Origin: Rhodobacteraceae bacterium UBA6273
GTDB taxonomy: Bacteria > Pseudomonadota > Alphaproteobacteria > Rhodobacterales > Rhodobacteraceae
Length of the DNA stretch: 46,658 nt
NCBI GenBank assembly: GCA_002440625.1
Contig: DJUV01000332.1
Location: 1 to 46,658, forward strand
Direction: 5' to 3'
Below, piece after piece: positions 34,954 through 43,952 of this stretch. The notes below the pieces were generated by a model that saw only the letters and a list, made by a program, of their open reading frames with translations, was not told the origin of the DNA and did no database searches. Within the stretch, counting starts at the first letter, position 1, and every line of letters starts with the position of its first letter. A program made the translations under genes and the position numbers.

Positions 34954-36144
34954 TGGACGCCCCCTTGGATGCAAGCGGAATCTCTGGTTAGTTTGAGCAT
35001 GTGATCAGGTACGGTCGTGCGCCCGGCATCAATGATGCGGCCTATCACCCGTCGCGAGCCTGTATGGAGATATGCAGGTCAGGACCAGTTCGCTTACCCG
35101 CGCTCGATGGCACTCCGTCCGGACTGCTGGTTCGCTCGACCCCGTCTCTTGACCGTCACCCTTACGTTCCCTCGCCCCCTCTCGCATCCTGCGACAACCA
35201 GCCAGGACCCACCAGGAGCACCCTTCGGTGCGGCCCATCGCACCACGCCAACGGCCCCGACGATCAGCAACCGCCGAATATCGCGCTGGCCCGCCTTCGA
35301 AGTGCGGCCCAGCCGATCCTTGCCGCCGCTAGAACGCTGTCGCGGCGTGAGGCCGACCCAGGCGGCGAAGTCTAGGCCCTTCGAGTAGGTCTCCATCGGA
35401 GGCGCAAAGGTGGTGATCGTCGCCGCGGTCACTGCCCCCTCTCCCGGGATGGTCGTCAGCCGTCGCGCCATATCGTCGGTGGTCATGCGTCGGCGCGGAT
35501 CAGCATCAAGGCCCGCGATCTTCGCGGCCAGCCCGGCGGCCTGCTCGAGTAGATGGCGGGCCAAGTCGCGGACCGCTACCAGCAGCATGTCGTCATCGCC
35601 ATCGATGATGGCCGGGAGGCGCCCGACACGCGCCGGGCCGACAGGGGCCACGATGCCCTGCTCGGCCAAGTGTGCGCGTAAGGCATTGATCGTCTTGGTC
35701 CGTTGGCGAACCAGCAGGTCGCGGGTCCGGTAAGCCATCGCCGCCGCCTGCTGGGCCTCGCTCTTCACAGCGACAAATCGCATGGTCGACCGCGACGCCG
35801 TTTCGGCAATCGCCTCGGCATCGGCATGTCGTTCTTCTGGCGCTTCACGAACGGCTTCACATAGGCGGCCGGGATCAGTCGCACCTCCTAGCCGAGCTCG
35901 CCGATAGCCCGGCCCCCATGATGCCAGCTGGCACAGGCCTCCATCGCCACCACACAAGGCGGCTGCGCGCGCGACAGCTTGCGGCGGAAGACCAACGCCC
36001 CGTGCGATGCGGCGCCATGCGCCTGAAACACGTCCTTGGCCAAATCGAGGCCGATGATGCTAACTTCTCCCATGGACGCTCCCCTCTGTAGCGGTGCTTC
36101 AACACCCGCCACCATGGCACATCGATGCCGCCGGGGGGCGTCCA
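34954..36144. mobile_element. IS110-family element inserted in ISL3 (degraded)
   Basis: TGGACGCCCCC occurs at 34954-34964 and inverted at 36134-36144, marking plausible ends of a 1.19-kb element of IS110 type. ISL3 sequence lies on both sides. The transposase within is broken in several places, so this copy is dead. Confidence 0.6.
35094..36073 (-). pseudogene. IS110/IS116/IS902-family transposase, stop and frameshifts
   Basis: From the ATG at 36073: MGEVSIIGLDLAKDVFQAHG, VAMEACASWHHGGRAIGELG, then an in-frame TAG at about 35888. Reading through gives EVRLIPAAYVKPFVKRQKND; a one-base shift near 35833 then restores DAEAIAETASRSTMRFVAVK and the C-terminal TIPGEGAVTAATI and FAAWVGLTPRQRSSGGKDRL. 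The end after APGGSWL is again out of frame. At least three lesions make this non-functional. Confidence 0.8.
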
Positions 36145-36730
36145 CCCCGTCGCTTACTGACGACATCGCCATCCTCTAGAATGTCGATGACCGCGCGACG
36201 CTCCAGATCGACAATAATCGTACCGTGGGTCTGCGATTTCGGCCAGCTCCAGTCGTCAATCCCGATGACGGTCGGCAGCTTGGCAGTGTCTTGAACACGT
36301 TTTTTCAACTGCCGGAGCACCGTGTCATCGCTCATCCCAAGGCCCAAACGGAGCAAGAGGCGCTCGGCAAGGCGCCCGCCGGCCCTATGCCCAAGATGGC
36401 TGACAATCTCCCCGGCACGCGAAATGCGTCGCGCAAAAGGACGGGCAATCGAGGCGGTCTGGTTCGAGAAAGCCCGGCTCGGGCAAGCGGGTGCCAAACA
36501 TCGCCAACGGCAAGCCGCGAGATCAACAGTCACCTCGTCTCCATGCGCGGGATGATCCTGCAGCCACGGACGCCGCCAGCCGTGACGTAGGCGTGAATGC
36601 AGTCCACTGTCCGGGCAGATGCCGCTTGGTGTCATAGCGCCCGATACAATCCACCCACGGCATAGGCTTCGCGCAACGCTTTGAACCGGAACTTTGCCCC
36701 CGGACGACCAATGGTGCTTCGAGCCCACAA
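36145..36730 (-). pseudogene. ISL3-family transposase, N-terminal part
   Basis: The minus strand reads GICPDSGLHSRLRHGWRRPW, HPAHGDEVTVDLAACRWRCL, then SIARPFARRISRAGEIVSHL and PTVIGIDDWSWPKSQTHGTI with the first catalytic Asp pair, ending VDLERRAVIDILED before the IS110 boundary. The zinc-ribbon-like N-terminus is partly degraded (one CxxC Cys became Ser). The segment between this part and the C-terminal part is missing, so deletion accompanied or followed the insertion. Confidence 0.75.
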
Positions 36731-37119
36731 CTATCCCTCCTTAATTTTTCAGTCTCAGGGTAGTTGCGCCACACAAATTGAAGATGACCCAAATTAAGGG
36801 CCGCGCGACACGAAGCCTTGCTGCAACTGATCGTGGAGACCGATGTGAATGGCATCATCGGCGCTGGACGGCAGGAGCGCAGCGGGGAGCGCACGACCTG
36901 GCGCAACAGGTCTTAGTGGTTTCTCATCGGACCTTGGACGCATCACTATCTCTGACGCATCGGAGCAGAGTGCGAACAAGCTCGGTTCACGACACATCTC
37001 CCCAACAATATTCACCGACTTTTTCGATTAATAACTGGGTTTTTTCCATGAATTTAAGATGAAAATCCGTGCTAGATTCTCAGGCATCAATCTGATCATA
37101 TGCACCATCCAAGGTCCCA
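36731..37119. other. Intergenic stretch with IS256-family transposase fragment
   Basis: At 36815-36910 on the plus strand one frame reads ALLQLIVETDVNGIIGAGRQ followed by ERSGERTTWRN, the N-terminal signature of IS256-type (Mutator) transposases. Nothing upstream or downstream continues it. The rest, up to the racemase-like gene, is AT-rich from about 37010 and probably contains that gene's promoter. Confidence 0.6.
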
Positions 37120-37866
37120 ATGCGCAACTTTCCTACCCTGGTCACCCAAGACGACCTTAACAACCGCCGCCCGCGGCTTGGCCTGATCTCTCCTGCTTCG
37201 GACATTCTGATCGAGCGAGACTTCTGGCGGATGGGATTTGCGGCCGATGTCGACATCTTCACCACGCGTATACCATTGGAGATGCCGCTGACCCCGGTGA
37301 CGCTGGCGCGGCTTGCAGACGGTATTGGCAGCGCGATAGAACGACTCCTTCCCGAAGAAAAGCTTGACGCCGTCGTCTTTGGCTGCACTTCGGGCTCGGC
37401 TGTGATCGGGCCTGAAAACGTTACAAATCGCGTCCACGCCCAAAGGGCAGATATCGCGGTTACCAATCCGGCCACGGCCGCCGTCGCCGCCCTCCGGCAT
37501 CTGGGCGCAAGCAAGCTTGCTTTCGTAGCGCCCTATACGGCCGACGTGGCTGAAAGGACTGCTGACATCTTCCGCGGAGCCGGAATTGAGATCATGGATG
37601 CCTGCTGCCTTGGGCTCTTGACCGACGCGGAAATTGCCGTTCCCGGTCCGGATCATTACCGGTCGGTTCTGGAGCAGATGGACCTTTCGGGTGCGGAGGC
37701 GATTTTCCTGTCCTGCACGACCTCACGCGCCCTTGATGCAATCGCCCCGCTTGAGGAGATGACGGGACTGCCCGTGATTACCTCCAACCAAGCCTCGTTC
37801 TGGCACGCCCTGTCGCTGATCGGGCAGTCGCGCGCCATTTCCGGCTTCGGCCGACTGTTGAGCTGA
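37120..37866 (+). CDS. Asp/Glu-racemase superfamily protein (EutA/maleate-isomerase-like)
   Basis: A 248-residue cytosolic protein with the two-cysteine active site of the superfamily: LDAVVFGCTSGSAVIGPENV and GAEAIFLSCTTSRALDAI. KLAFVAPYTADVAERTADIF is a typical middle block. Closest in feel to the EutA/arylmalonate decarboxylase/maleate isomerase group, which racemises or isomerises small carboxylates. It is followed 80 bp later by an amino-acid-type ABC transporter, so it probably acts on the imported substrate. Not enough to name the reaction. Confidence 0.75.
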   Translation: MRNFPTLVTQDDLNNRRPRLGLISPASDILIERDFWRMGFAADVDIFTTRIPLEMPLTPVTLARLADGIGSAIERLLPEEKLDAVVFGCTSGSAVIGPENVTNRVHAQRADIAVTNPATAAVAALRHLGASKLAFVAPYTADVAERTADIFRGAGIEIMDACCLGLLTDAEIAVPGPDHYRSVLEQMDLSGAEAIFLSCTTSRALDAIAPLEEMTGLPVITSNQASFWHALSLIGQSRAISGFGRLLS

Positions 37867-37945
37867 AGCTTCCTGCCACGAACCGTCGCCTGCCTTCCGG
37901 CCTCAGTCGGGAGAACGAAAACTCATGTCAACTGGAGGACAAAAC

Positions 37946-38746
37946 ATGATGAAATACCTGCTTCTCGCGTTGTCTCTGGGGCTTCCCGGCACCGCCCTTG
38001 CCCAGGGCACCCTAGCGGAAGGCAAGCTGGCCGTTGGGTCGGATCTGACCTATCCACCCTACAACTATTTCGCCGATGGCAATGTGCCGGCCGGTTTCGA
38101 CGTCGAGATGATGACCGAGATCGCCCGCATCATGGGCGTGGAACAGCAATTCCTTGATACTCGGTTCGAGAACCTGATCCTTGGTGTGGATGGAGGCCAG
38201 TTCGACGTCATCGCATCAACGCTCTACGTCAACCCGGACCGTGCCAAGCAGATCGACTACATCCCCTACATGCGCACCGGCGTTTCGATCGCCGTGGCCA
38301 CGACATCGGGCCTGTCCTTTGCCAATCCGGATGAGCTGTGCGGCCATGTCGTCGGTTCGATCAAGGGCGCTGCCTGGCTTGCCGAGATTGCCAAGCTGAA
38401 CGAGACCACCTGCAAGGACACACCGATCGACTCGCGCGAATTTCCCACCTCGCCCGAGGTCACTCAGGCGCTGATGTCCGGTGGGATCGAGGCGCAGATC
38501 GAGGATTCGGCCGTTCTGGCTGCTGCCGCGCAAATGCTGGAAGGGAAGGTCAGGGTTACGACTACGGAGAACTTCTACCCCGTCGTCGTGGGCCTTGGCG
38601 TTAAGAAGGGCAACACAGCGCTGGCCGACGCCATCCGTGCGGCTCTGGCGGAAATGAATACTAGCGGGTTCTACCCCGCGCTCCTGGCCCGCTACGGCGT
38701 CTCGCAGCCCAGCGAAGAAGAGTTCAAGGCTGCCATCGGCGAATAA
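37946..38746 (+). CDS. ABC transporter periplasmic binding protein, polar amino-acid type
   Basis: 266 residues from the ATG at 37946 (GGAGG 8 nt upstream). The signal peptide is MMKYLLLALSLGLPGTALA. The SBP_bac_3 fold shows GKLAVGSDLTYPPYNYFADG, VPAGFDVEMMTEIARIMGV and VDGGQFDVIASTLYVNPDRA, with a ligand-binding Arg/Asp pattern like amino-acid binding proteins. It delivers the ligand to the fused permease-ATPase encoded next. A strong hairpin separates the two genes. Confidence 0.9.
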   Translation: MMKYLLLALSLGLPGTALAQGTLAEGKLAVGSDLTYPPYNYFADGNVPAGFDVEMMTEIARIMGVEQQFLDTRFENLILGVDGGQFDVIASTLYVNPDRAKQIDYIPYMRTGVSIAVATTSGLSFANPDELCGHVVGSIKGAAWLAEIAKLNETTCKDTPIDSREFPTSPEVTQALMSGGIEAQIEDSAVLAAAAQMLEGKVRVTTTENFYPVVVGLGVKKGNTALADAIRAALAEMNTSGFYPALLARYGVSQPSEEEFKAAIGE

Positions 38747-38756
38747 TCATGGTTTT

Positions 38757-38778
38757 GGGGCCCCTTCGCGGGGGCCCC
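38757..38778 (+). promoter_or_regulatory. Intercistronic GC hairpin after the binding-protein gene
   Basis: GGGGCCCC (38757-38764) repeats as its own complement at 38771-38778 around a TTCGCG loop, an 8-bp all-GC stem with no T-run after it. Position between a binding-protein gene and its permease gene suggests an mRNA-stabilising or attenuating element that keeps binding protein in excess, as in other ABC operons. Confidence 0.6.
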
Positions 38779-38797
38779 ATCGAATTTGGAGAAGCCC

Positions 38798-40297
38798 ATG
38801 GCGCTCGACTGGAACTATCTCATTTCTTTGATCTGGAACCGCGATTTCTGGGCGGCGTCGCTTCTTGTGGCCTGGCTCAGCATTCTGAGCTGGACCTTCG
38901 GCACCGTGCTGGGGTTCGGTGTGGCGCTTGCGCGGTCCTCGGGTCCCAGATGGGCACGCAGCGCGGCGGCGACCTATATCTGGTTCTTCCGCAGCCTGCC
39001 GCTTCTGGTGATGCTGATCTTTGTCTACAATCTTCCTCAGATCGCCCCCGCGCTTCGCCCGGTCCTGTCCAACCCGTTCTGGGCGGGTCTGATCGCGCTT
39101 GTCATCTCGGAAACGGCCTATCTGGCGGAAATCCATCGCGGCGGGCTTCTGGCGGTGGACCGAGGACAGCACGAGGCCGCCCATGCGCTTGGCTTCCGGG
39201 CCTTCGCAAAATATCGTCTTGTCGTCGTTCCTCAGTCGATCCGTGTCGCATTGCCTTCACTCGGGAACGAATTCATCACGATCGTGAAGCTGACGTCGCT
39301 CGTCTCGGTCATCTCTCTGGCTGAGGTCCTGCTGGTAGGCCAAAGGCTTTATACCCGCAACTTCCTAGTGATCGAGACCCTGTTGGCGGTCTCGGCCTAC
39401 TATGTGGTGATCGTCAGTGTCTTTTCATTCGCACTTTCGCGCCTGGAGAGGCGGCTTGACGTCACCCGCAACCCCGGCGCCGAGCGGGCGGTCGCACCAG
39501 TGACGCTGTCTGCCCCCGACGTTTCGCGCAGGCAAGTCGGCCATGACAAGGTCCTGGAATTGACGGCCATCCAGAAGCGGTTCGGCGCCAAGGAGGTTCT
39601 GAAGTCGGTGTCCCTGACGGTCAGGGCGGGTGAGGTCGTCAGCATCATCGGCCCGTCGGGTTCTGGCAAGACGACGCTGATCCGGACAATCAACGCCCTG
39701 CAGGACATCGACGCGGGCCAGATCCGGTTCCAGGGGAAATATTGGATCAGCAATACAGGGCGCTACCACATGGCGCGCGACTTCCATGAAGAAGTGACGC
39801 ATCTGGGCATGGTCTTTCAGTCCTTCAACCTGTTCCCGCATCTGACGGTGCTTGACAACGTCATGCTAGGGCCGCGTCATCACGGCATGGGCAGCAAGGC
39901 CGAAATCAGTGATCAGGCACTTGCGCAATTGGCCAAGGTCGGGATGGCTGTCCATGCTGACAAGTATCCCCATCAGTTGTCGGGGGGGCAGAAGCAGCGT
40001 GCAGCCATTGCCCGGGCCTTGGCGATGAAGCCGAAGGTCATGCTCTTTGACGAGCCGACCTCGGCACTGGACCCCGAACTGGTCGGCGAGGTTCTGGCCG
40101 TGATCGAGCGGCTGGCGGCCGAGGGCATGACGATGGTTATCGTGACTCACGAGATGCGCTTTGCCACTCGGGTCAGTGATCGCATCGTCATGATGGAAGA
40201 CGGCGCTCTGGTGGCGAATGTCACGAAAGAGGAGCTGGCGGCCGCCCCCGAAGATGCGCGCATCCGGCGCTTCATGGCGCAGGCCGACGCACACTGA
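38798..40297 (+). CDS. Fused amino-acid ABC transporter permease and ATPase
   Basis: 499 residues from the ATG at 38798, with GGAGAAG upstream. Residues 1-220 are a HisM/GlnP-like permease with about five membrane helices and the EAA loop EAAHALGFRAFAKYRLVVVP. Residues 250-499 are an ATPase: Walker A IIGPSGSGKTTLIRT, signature HQLSGGQKQRAAIARALAMK, Walker B VMLFDEPTSALD, switch VTHEM. Normally these are separate proteins; the fusion gives a fixed 1:1 ratio and presumably homodimerises. No frameshift links them: the linker is in one frame. Confidence 0.92.
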   Translation: MALDWNYLISLIWNRDFWAASLLVAWLSILSWTFGTVLGFGVALARSSGPRWARSAAATYIWFFRSLPLLVMLIFVYNLPQIAPALRPVLSNPFWAGLIALVISETAYLAEIHRGGLLAVDRGQHEAAHALGFRAFAKYRLVVVPQSIRVALPSLGNEFITIVKLTSLVSVISLAEVLLVGQRLYTRNFLVIETLLAVSAYYVVIVSVFSFALSRLERRLDVTRNPGAERAVAPVTLSAPDVSRRQVGHDKVLELTAIQKRFGAKEVLKSVSLTVRAGEVVSIIGPSGSGKTTLIRTINALQDIDAGQIRFQGKYWISNTGRYHMARDFHEEVTHLGMVFQSFNLFPHLTVLDNVMLGPRHHGMGSKAEISDQALAQLAKVGMAVHADKYPHQLSGGQKQRAAIARALAMKPKVMLFDEPTSALDPELVGEVLAVIERLAAEGMTMVIVTHEMRFATRVSDRIVMMEDGALVANVTKEELAAAPEDARIRRFMAQADAH

Positions 40298-40316
40298 GAC
40301 GGTAGGGGGCAAGAAT

Positions 40317-40356
40317 GGCTGGGCCCCGCGGTGCAAACCCGGGGCCTGGCCTTTTT
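40317..40356 (+). terminator. Rho-independent terminator after the ABC transporter
   Basis: GGCTGGGCCCCG (40317-40328) pairs fully with CGGGGCCTGGCC (40340-40351), 12 bp including two G-U pairs, with an 11-nt loop, followed by TTTTT at 40352-40356. It ends the plus-strand unit 20 bp after the transporter stop and faces the convergent oxidoreductase gene. Confidence 0.85.
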
Positions 40357-40369
40357 CTGTCGACGGGGT

Positions 40370-41581
40370 TCAGCGGATGCTGGTGCGCATGACCTCGACC
40401 AGGCGCTCGGCTGCGCCCAGGCTTAGGGTCCAGCCAAGGGTGCCATGGCCGAGGTTCAAGAACAGACCTGCCGGGCCCGACGCACGGATGATCGGCTGCG
40501 ACGAGGGGGTGCAGGGTCGCGCCTCGGACCAGGCGCCAAGCTCGCCCGACAGGTCGAATCCGGTCGAGAAGGCCGCTCGGGCGCCGGCGGTCAGGGCGTC
40601 GAACCGCTTGGCGCGGAAAGCGATCGGACGCGGCCCGATGTCGGCATTGCCCGCGATGCGGATCTGGTCACCCAGCCGGGCGAAGACGATCTTGCGCTTC
40701 AGGTCCGTGATCGAGGTGCGCATGGCTCCATCCGTCGCCGGAACGGTCACCGAATAGCCCTGCACCGGCCAGATCGACGACCAGGGCATGCGCAGCGATC
40801 CAGAGCTATGGCCGGTTGCCAGCACCACCGCATCCGCTTCAAGCGGGCTGTGGTCGCGGAACTCGACACCCGCGACCCGGCCGCGCGTGACGATGAGCTT
40901 TTGGACTTCCTTGCCGAACAACGTAACCAGCCCGCCTTCGCGTTCCAGACCATCGACCAGACCCTTGCAGAAGGCCGTGGGGCGTCCAGCGGCATCGTCC
41001 GGGCTCCAGACCACGCCTTCGATCGAATCGCGGTAATGGGCAAGCGCGGGTTCCAGTCGGGTCGCCTCGTCCCGCGTCAGCAGATCCTGCCGGATGCCAA
41101 GCGAGGTCTTGAGCGCATGGCCATGCCGTGCCTTTGCGAAAGCCGCGGCGTCAGGATAAAGGATCATCTTGCCTGAGGCAGCATAGTCGAACTTCAACCC
41201 GTGGGTCTCGACGACATCGGGCAACAGCGCCTGGGTCCGCGCCGCCAGCGCCAGTAGCGCCGTCGTGTTGCCCCGGAAGCGGGAGGCCGTGGCATTCCGA
41301 AGGAAGCGCAGCCCCCAGACCAGAAACTCTGGGTCTGGAGCCAACCAGACGCGATAGGCCGGATCGCGGCGCATCAGGATGGCGGGCAGGTGCCGCAGAA
41401 GGCCGGGCGAGGCCAGCGCATCGCCATAGGCATAGCTGAGTTGCGCCCCGTTGCGCGCGCTGGCGCCACCGCATACCGAGGGATTCTTGTCGACAATGGT
41501 GACCTGGTGCCCGGCGCGCGTCAGAGCCCAGGCAGAGGCGCAGCCGACGACGCCGGCCCCGATCACTATGACATGGGCCAT
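40370..41581 (-). CDS. D-amino-acid-dehydrogenase-like FAD oxidoreductase
   Basis: 403 residues from the ATG at 41581. A DAO/DadA-family flavoprotein: MAHVIVIGAGVVGCASAWAL (FAD site), GGASARNGAQLSYAYGDALA (the DadA-like R-N-G/A-x-Q-L-S block), and NLGHGTLGWTLSLGAAERLV at the C-terminus. Oxidatively deaminates a D- or secondary amino acid to an imino acid, passing electrons to the respiratory chain. The adjacent RidA-like gene (1 bp gap) would hydrolyse such imines. The upstream extension to 41671 is rejected because it overlaps the RidA gene. Confidence 0.85.
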   Translation of the reverse strand: MAHVIVIGAGVVGCASAWALTRAGHQVTIVDKNPSVCGGASARNGAQLSYAYGDALASPGLLRHLPAILMRRDPAYRVWLAPDPEFLVWGLRFLRNATASRFRGNTTALLALAARTQALLPDVVETHGLKFDYAASGKMILYPDAAAFAKARHGHALKTSLGIRQDLLTRDEATRLEPALAHYRDSIEGVVWSPDDAAGRPTAFCKGLVDGLEREGGLVTLFGKEVQKLIVTRGRVAGVEFRDHSPLEADAVVLATGHSSGSLRMPWSSIWPVQGYSVTVPATDGAMRTSITDLKRKIVFARLGDQIRIAGNADIGPRPIAFRAKRFDALTAGARAAFSTGFDLSGELGAWSEARPCTPSSQPIIRASGPAGLFLNLGHGTLGWTLSLGAAERLVEVMRTSIR

Positions 41582-41582
41582 G

Positions 41583-42056
41583 TCAGCCGCGGTCCTGAAG
41601 GACGGCCGTGAGTTCGATCTCGACCGGAACACCCCTAGGCAGGGAAGCGACACCAATGGCCGCCCTGGCATGGCAACCCTTGTCGTCGAAGAGTTGCATC
41701 AACAGATGAGAAGCCCCATCGATTACCGCGCCATGGCGGGTGAACTCCGGCGTCGCTGCGACGAAGCCGCCAAGGCGCACGAAGCCCGCGACCCGGTCCA
41801 GACCGCCCGCCACCGCATCAAGCTGTGCGAGGGCATTCAGTAGGGCCTGACGCGCGCAGAGTTGCCCCTGTTCCAGCGATATCTGATCTCCGAGAAGACC
41901 GACCATGAGCACCTTGCCGTCCTGCAGAGGCACCTGGCCCGACACGGTGACCGTGTTGCCCCATTGGATAGCCCCGACGAAGGGGCCGGGAGGGGGGCTC
42001 AGTTTTGGAAGGGTGATGCCAAGATCGGCCAGCCGTCCTGCAACAGTCATCTGCAT
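41583..42056 (-). CDS. RidA/YjgF-family imine deaminase-like protein
   Basis: A 157-residue protein of the YjgF/Rid superfamily, longer Atu-like type: FVGAIQWGNTVTVSGQVPLQ, LCARQALLNALAQLDAVAGG, VRLGGFVAATPEFTRHGAVI, and the closing VPVEIELTAVL. In this class the Arg that defines the active RidA archetype is not obvious, so catalysis is less certain. It should clear reactive enamines and imines made by the neighbouring flavoenzyme. It overlaps the amidotransferase gene by 10 nt. Confidence 0.82.
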   Translation of the reverse strand: MQMTVAGRLADLGITLPKLSPPPGPFVGAIQWGNTVTVSGQVPLQDGKVLMVGLLGDQISLEQGQLCARQALLNALAQLDAVAGGLDRVAGFVRLGGFVAATPEFTRHGAVIDGASHLLMQLFDDKGCHARAAIGVASLPRGVPVEIELTAVLQDRG

Positions 42057-42742
42057 CTCCTGTTCTTGCTGGGTCCGTTCGCGCAGCAGGCCTTGACGAA
42101 GGCCGTCAGAATGGCATGGTCAAGCGCGGTCAGCCGATATTCGGGGTGCCATTGGGTGCCCAGGGCAAACGGGTGGCCGTCGGCCTCGATCGCCTCAATA
42201 ACGCCATCGGACGCAAGGGCTGCCACGGTGAACCTGCCCGTTCCGGCAATGGCCTGACGATGCAGGCTGTTTACGCGGGCCTCATCGGTGCCTGCCAAGC
42301 GCTGCAGCCGGGAGCCCGGGGTGAGTGTCACGCCATGGGCCGTCTCGGACGGCACGGACAATGGAATGTGATCCTGCGCGTCGGGAATTGCCGCCGCAAT
42401 ATTTTCCACGAACTGGGCGCCCAAGGTCTGGCCCAGAAGCTGCATGCCGTTGCAGATTCCAAGAACCGGTTTGCGGCGATCCAGAGCAGCCCGGATCAGC
42501 GCGCTTTCGAACACGGTCCGGCCGTCCTTGCTCAGAACGCCGGGCGTTCCACCGGATACGAGGATGCCGTCGCAACGGTCCACCATCTCGTCCACGTCTT
42601 CCAGATGCCAGGGCAGGATGACCGGACAACCGCCCGCGGTGCGGATTGCGTCGGCATAGTTCATGCGGACACGGTATTCGGCCTCGGTTGGCGCGTCCGC
42701 CGGGGCGTCTCCGTCAGGAGAAATGCCGATCAGCGGTCTCAT
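42047..42742 (-). CDS. Class I glutamine amidotransferase-like hydrolase (PuuD-type, peptidase C26)
   Basis: A 231-residue protein: VLGICNGMQLLGQTLGAQFV has the nucleophile Cys (G-I-C-N-G), and ALGTQWHPEYRL the catalytic His and Glu (H-P-E). This is the gamma-glutamyl-GABA hydrolase/PuuD pattern, so it may split a gamma-glutamyl amide. No partner synthase domain is present. It overlaps the M20 peptidase gene by 4 nt (ATGA). Confidence 0.85.
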   Translation of the reverse strand: MRPLIGISPDGDAPADAPTEAEYRVRMNYADAIRTAGGCPVILPWHLEDVDEMVDRCDGILVSGGTPGVLSKDGRTVFESALIRAALDRRKPVLGICNGMQLLGQTLGAQFVENIAAAIPDAQDHIPLSVPSETAHGVTLTPGSRLQRLAGTDEARVNSLHRQAIAGTGRFTVAALASDGVIEAIEADGHPFALGTQWHPEYRLTALDHAILTAFVKACCANGPSKNRRCR

Positions 42743-43851
42743 GCCAGCCAGTCCTCGGCGATTTTCACATAGATGTCGGTGCAGGCGCGGATGGCATCGG
42801 CGCCGGCGGTTTCGTTCGGCTGGCCGCTCATGCCAAGATCGCCCGGGCCAAGGATGGCAAAGGGGGCCTTGATGCCGTCCAACAGGATCGCGCCGTCGCT
42901 GTAATAGGACACGCCCTTGATCGTCGGTTTCCGGCCGGTGCGCGCCGTCACGGCGCCCGCGCAGGTCGCGATGAAGGGGCTGTCCGGGCGTTCCTCGACC
43001 GCAGGTTTAAAATCGGTCGTGCGCAGGCTTACCCGCGGCGGCAGTACGGCAGCGATCTGGGCAATGGCCTCGGCCGGGTCTATCCCAGGTCCAAAGCGCA
43101 CGTCGATCTCCGCCGTGCAGCGGTCGGGCGTCACATTTACAGCAGTTCCGCCCTGAATGCGGCCCACGGCGACCGAAGGCGGCGACAAGAGCGGATGGCC
43201 GGGAAGGTCTAGGGTCAGCCCCCGCAGCGCATGGATGGCATCGGCCATAACCTCGATGGCATTGACGCCACGCGCGCCCGACACATGGCCCATTTCGCCC
43301 CGCGCTTCGGCTTCGAGCCAGAGGATGGCCTTCTCGACCACGATCAGGTCAAGCGTCGAGGGTTCGCCGCATAGAAACGCCCCGATTTCCTTCTGGAACC
43401 CCTGCTTGACCAAATGCCGCGCGCCCAAACAGTTTGCACTTTCGCCTGCGGTGAAGGCCAAGATCACATCGCCAGCCAGGGGGCGATGCCGACGGTTCAG
43501 TCGATCTGCGGCAGCAACAAAGGCCGCGACAGCAGATTTCATGTCCGACGCTCCACGCCCCCTTATCCGGCCGTCAACGATATCACCGGCGAATGCGTCG
43601 AACGACCAAGGCATTTCGCCCGCAGGCACGGTGTCGAGATGCGCCGACATCACCAGCGCAGGCTTCTCCCCGCGCCCGGGGACCCGGCCGATGACATTGG
43701 CGCGGCCGGGCAGAAATTCGTCAAGCTCTGTCGCAATCCCGATCTGAAGCAGTGTTTGGGCGACCACTTGTGCGACGGCCAGTTCTCCGCCCGGCGGATC
43801 GCAGCTTTGAATGCGCACGAGTTCGGCGGTCAACTGAACGGGGTCGATCAT
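42739..43851 (-). CDS. M20-family deacylase/peptidase (ArgE/DapE-like)
   Basis: A 370-residue metallo-amidohydrolase: PALVMSAHLDTVPAGEMPWS (metal-binding His-x-Asp), GRGASDMKSAVAAFVAAADR (bridging Asp), FTAGESANCLGARHLV (catalytic Glu) and a middle dimerisation domain. Members remove acyl groups from N-acyl amino acids or cut dipeptides. First gene of the minus-strand catabolic unit, divergent from the LysR gene. It would release the free amino acid for the dehydrogenase. Confidence 0.88.
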   Translation of the reverse strand: MIDPVQLTAELVRIQSCDPPGGELAVAQVVAQTLLQIGIATELDEFLPGRANVIGRVPGRGEKPALVMSAHLDTVPAGEMPWSFDAFAGDIVDGRIRGRGASDMKSAVAAFVAAADRLNRRHRPLAGDVILAFTAGESANCLGARHLVKQGFQKEIGAFLCGEPSTLDLIVVEKAILWLEAEARGEMGHVSGARGVNAIEVMADAIHALRGLTLDLPGHPLLSPPSVAVGRIQGGTAVNVTPDRCTAEIDVRFGPGIDPAEAIAQIAAVLPPRVSLRTTDFKPAVEERPDSPFIATCAGAVTARTGRKPTIKGVSYYSDGAILLDGIKAPFAILGPGDLGMSGQPNETAGADAIRACTDIYVKIAEDWLA

Positions 43852-43911
43852 GAGGGTATCTCGCTTGGAAGGGATGTCCGGTGGCGCAGAGGTTACGCGA
43901 TTGACTATACG

Positions 43912-43938
43912 AATATAATCTGAAATATCTGCTATATT
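43912..43938. promoter_or_regulatory. AT-rich dyad between the M20 and LysR genes (candidate LysR-regulator site)
   Basis: AATATA at 43912-43917 and its complement TATATT at 43933-43938 form a 27-bp dyad with a 15-nt centre, within an unusually AT-rich 100-bp interval between divergent genes. This is the expected place for a LysR-type operator that controls both directions. Confidence 0.4.
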
Positions 43939-43952
43939 AATCGCGATTCGAG

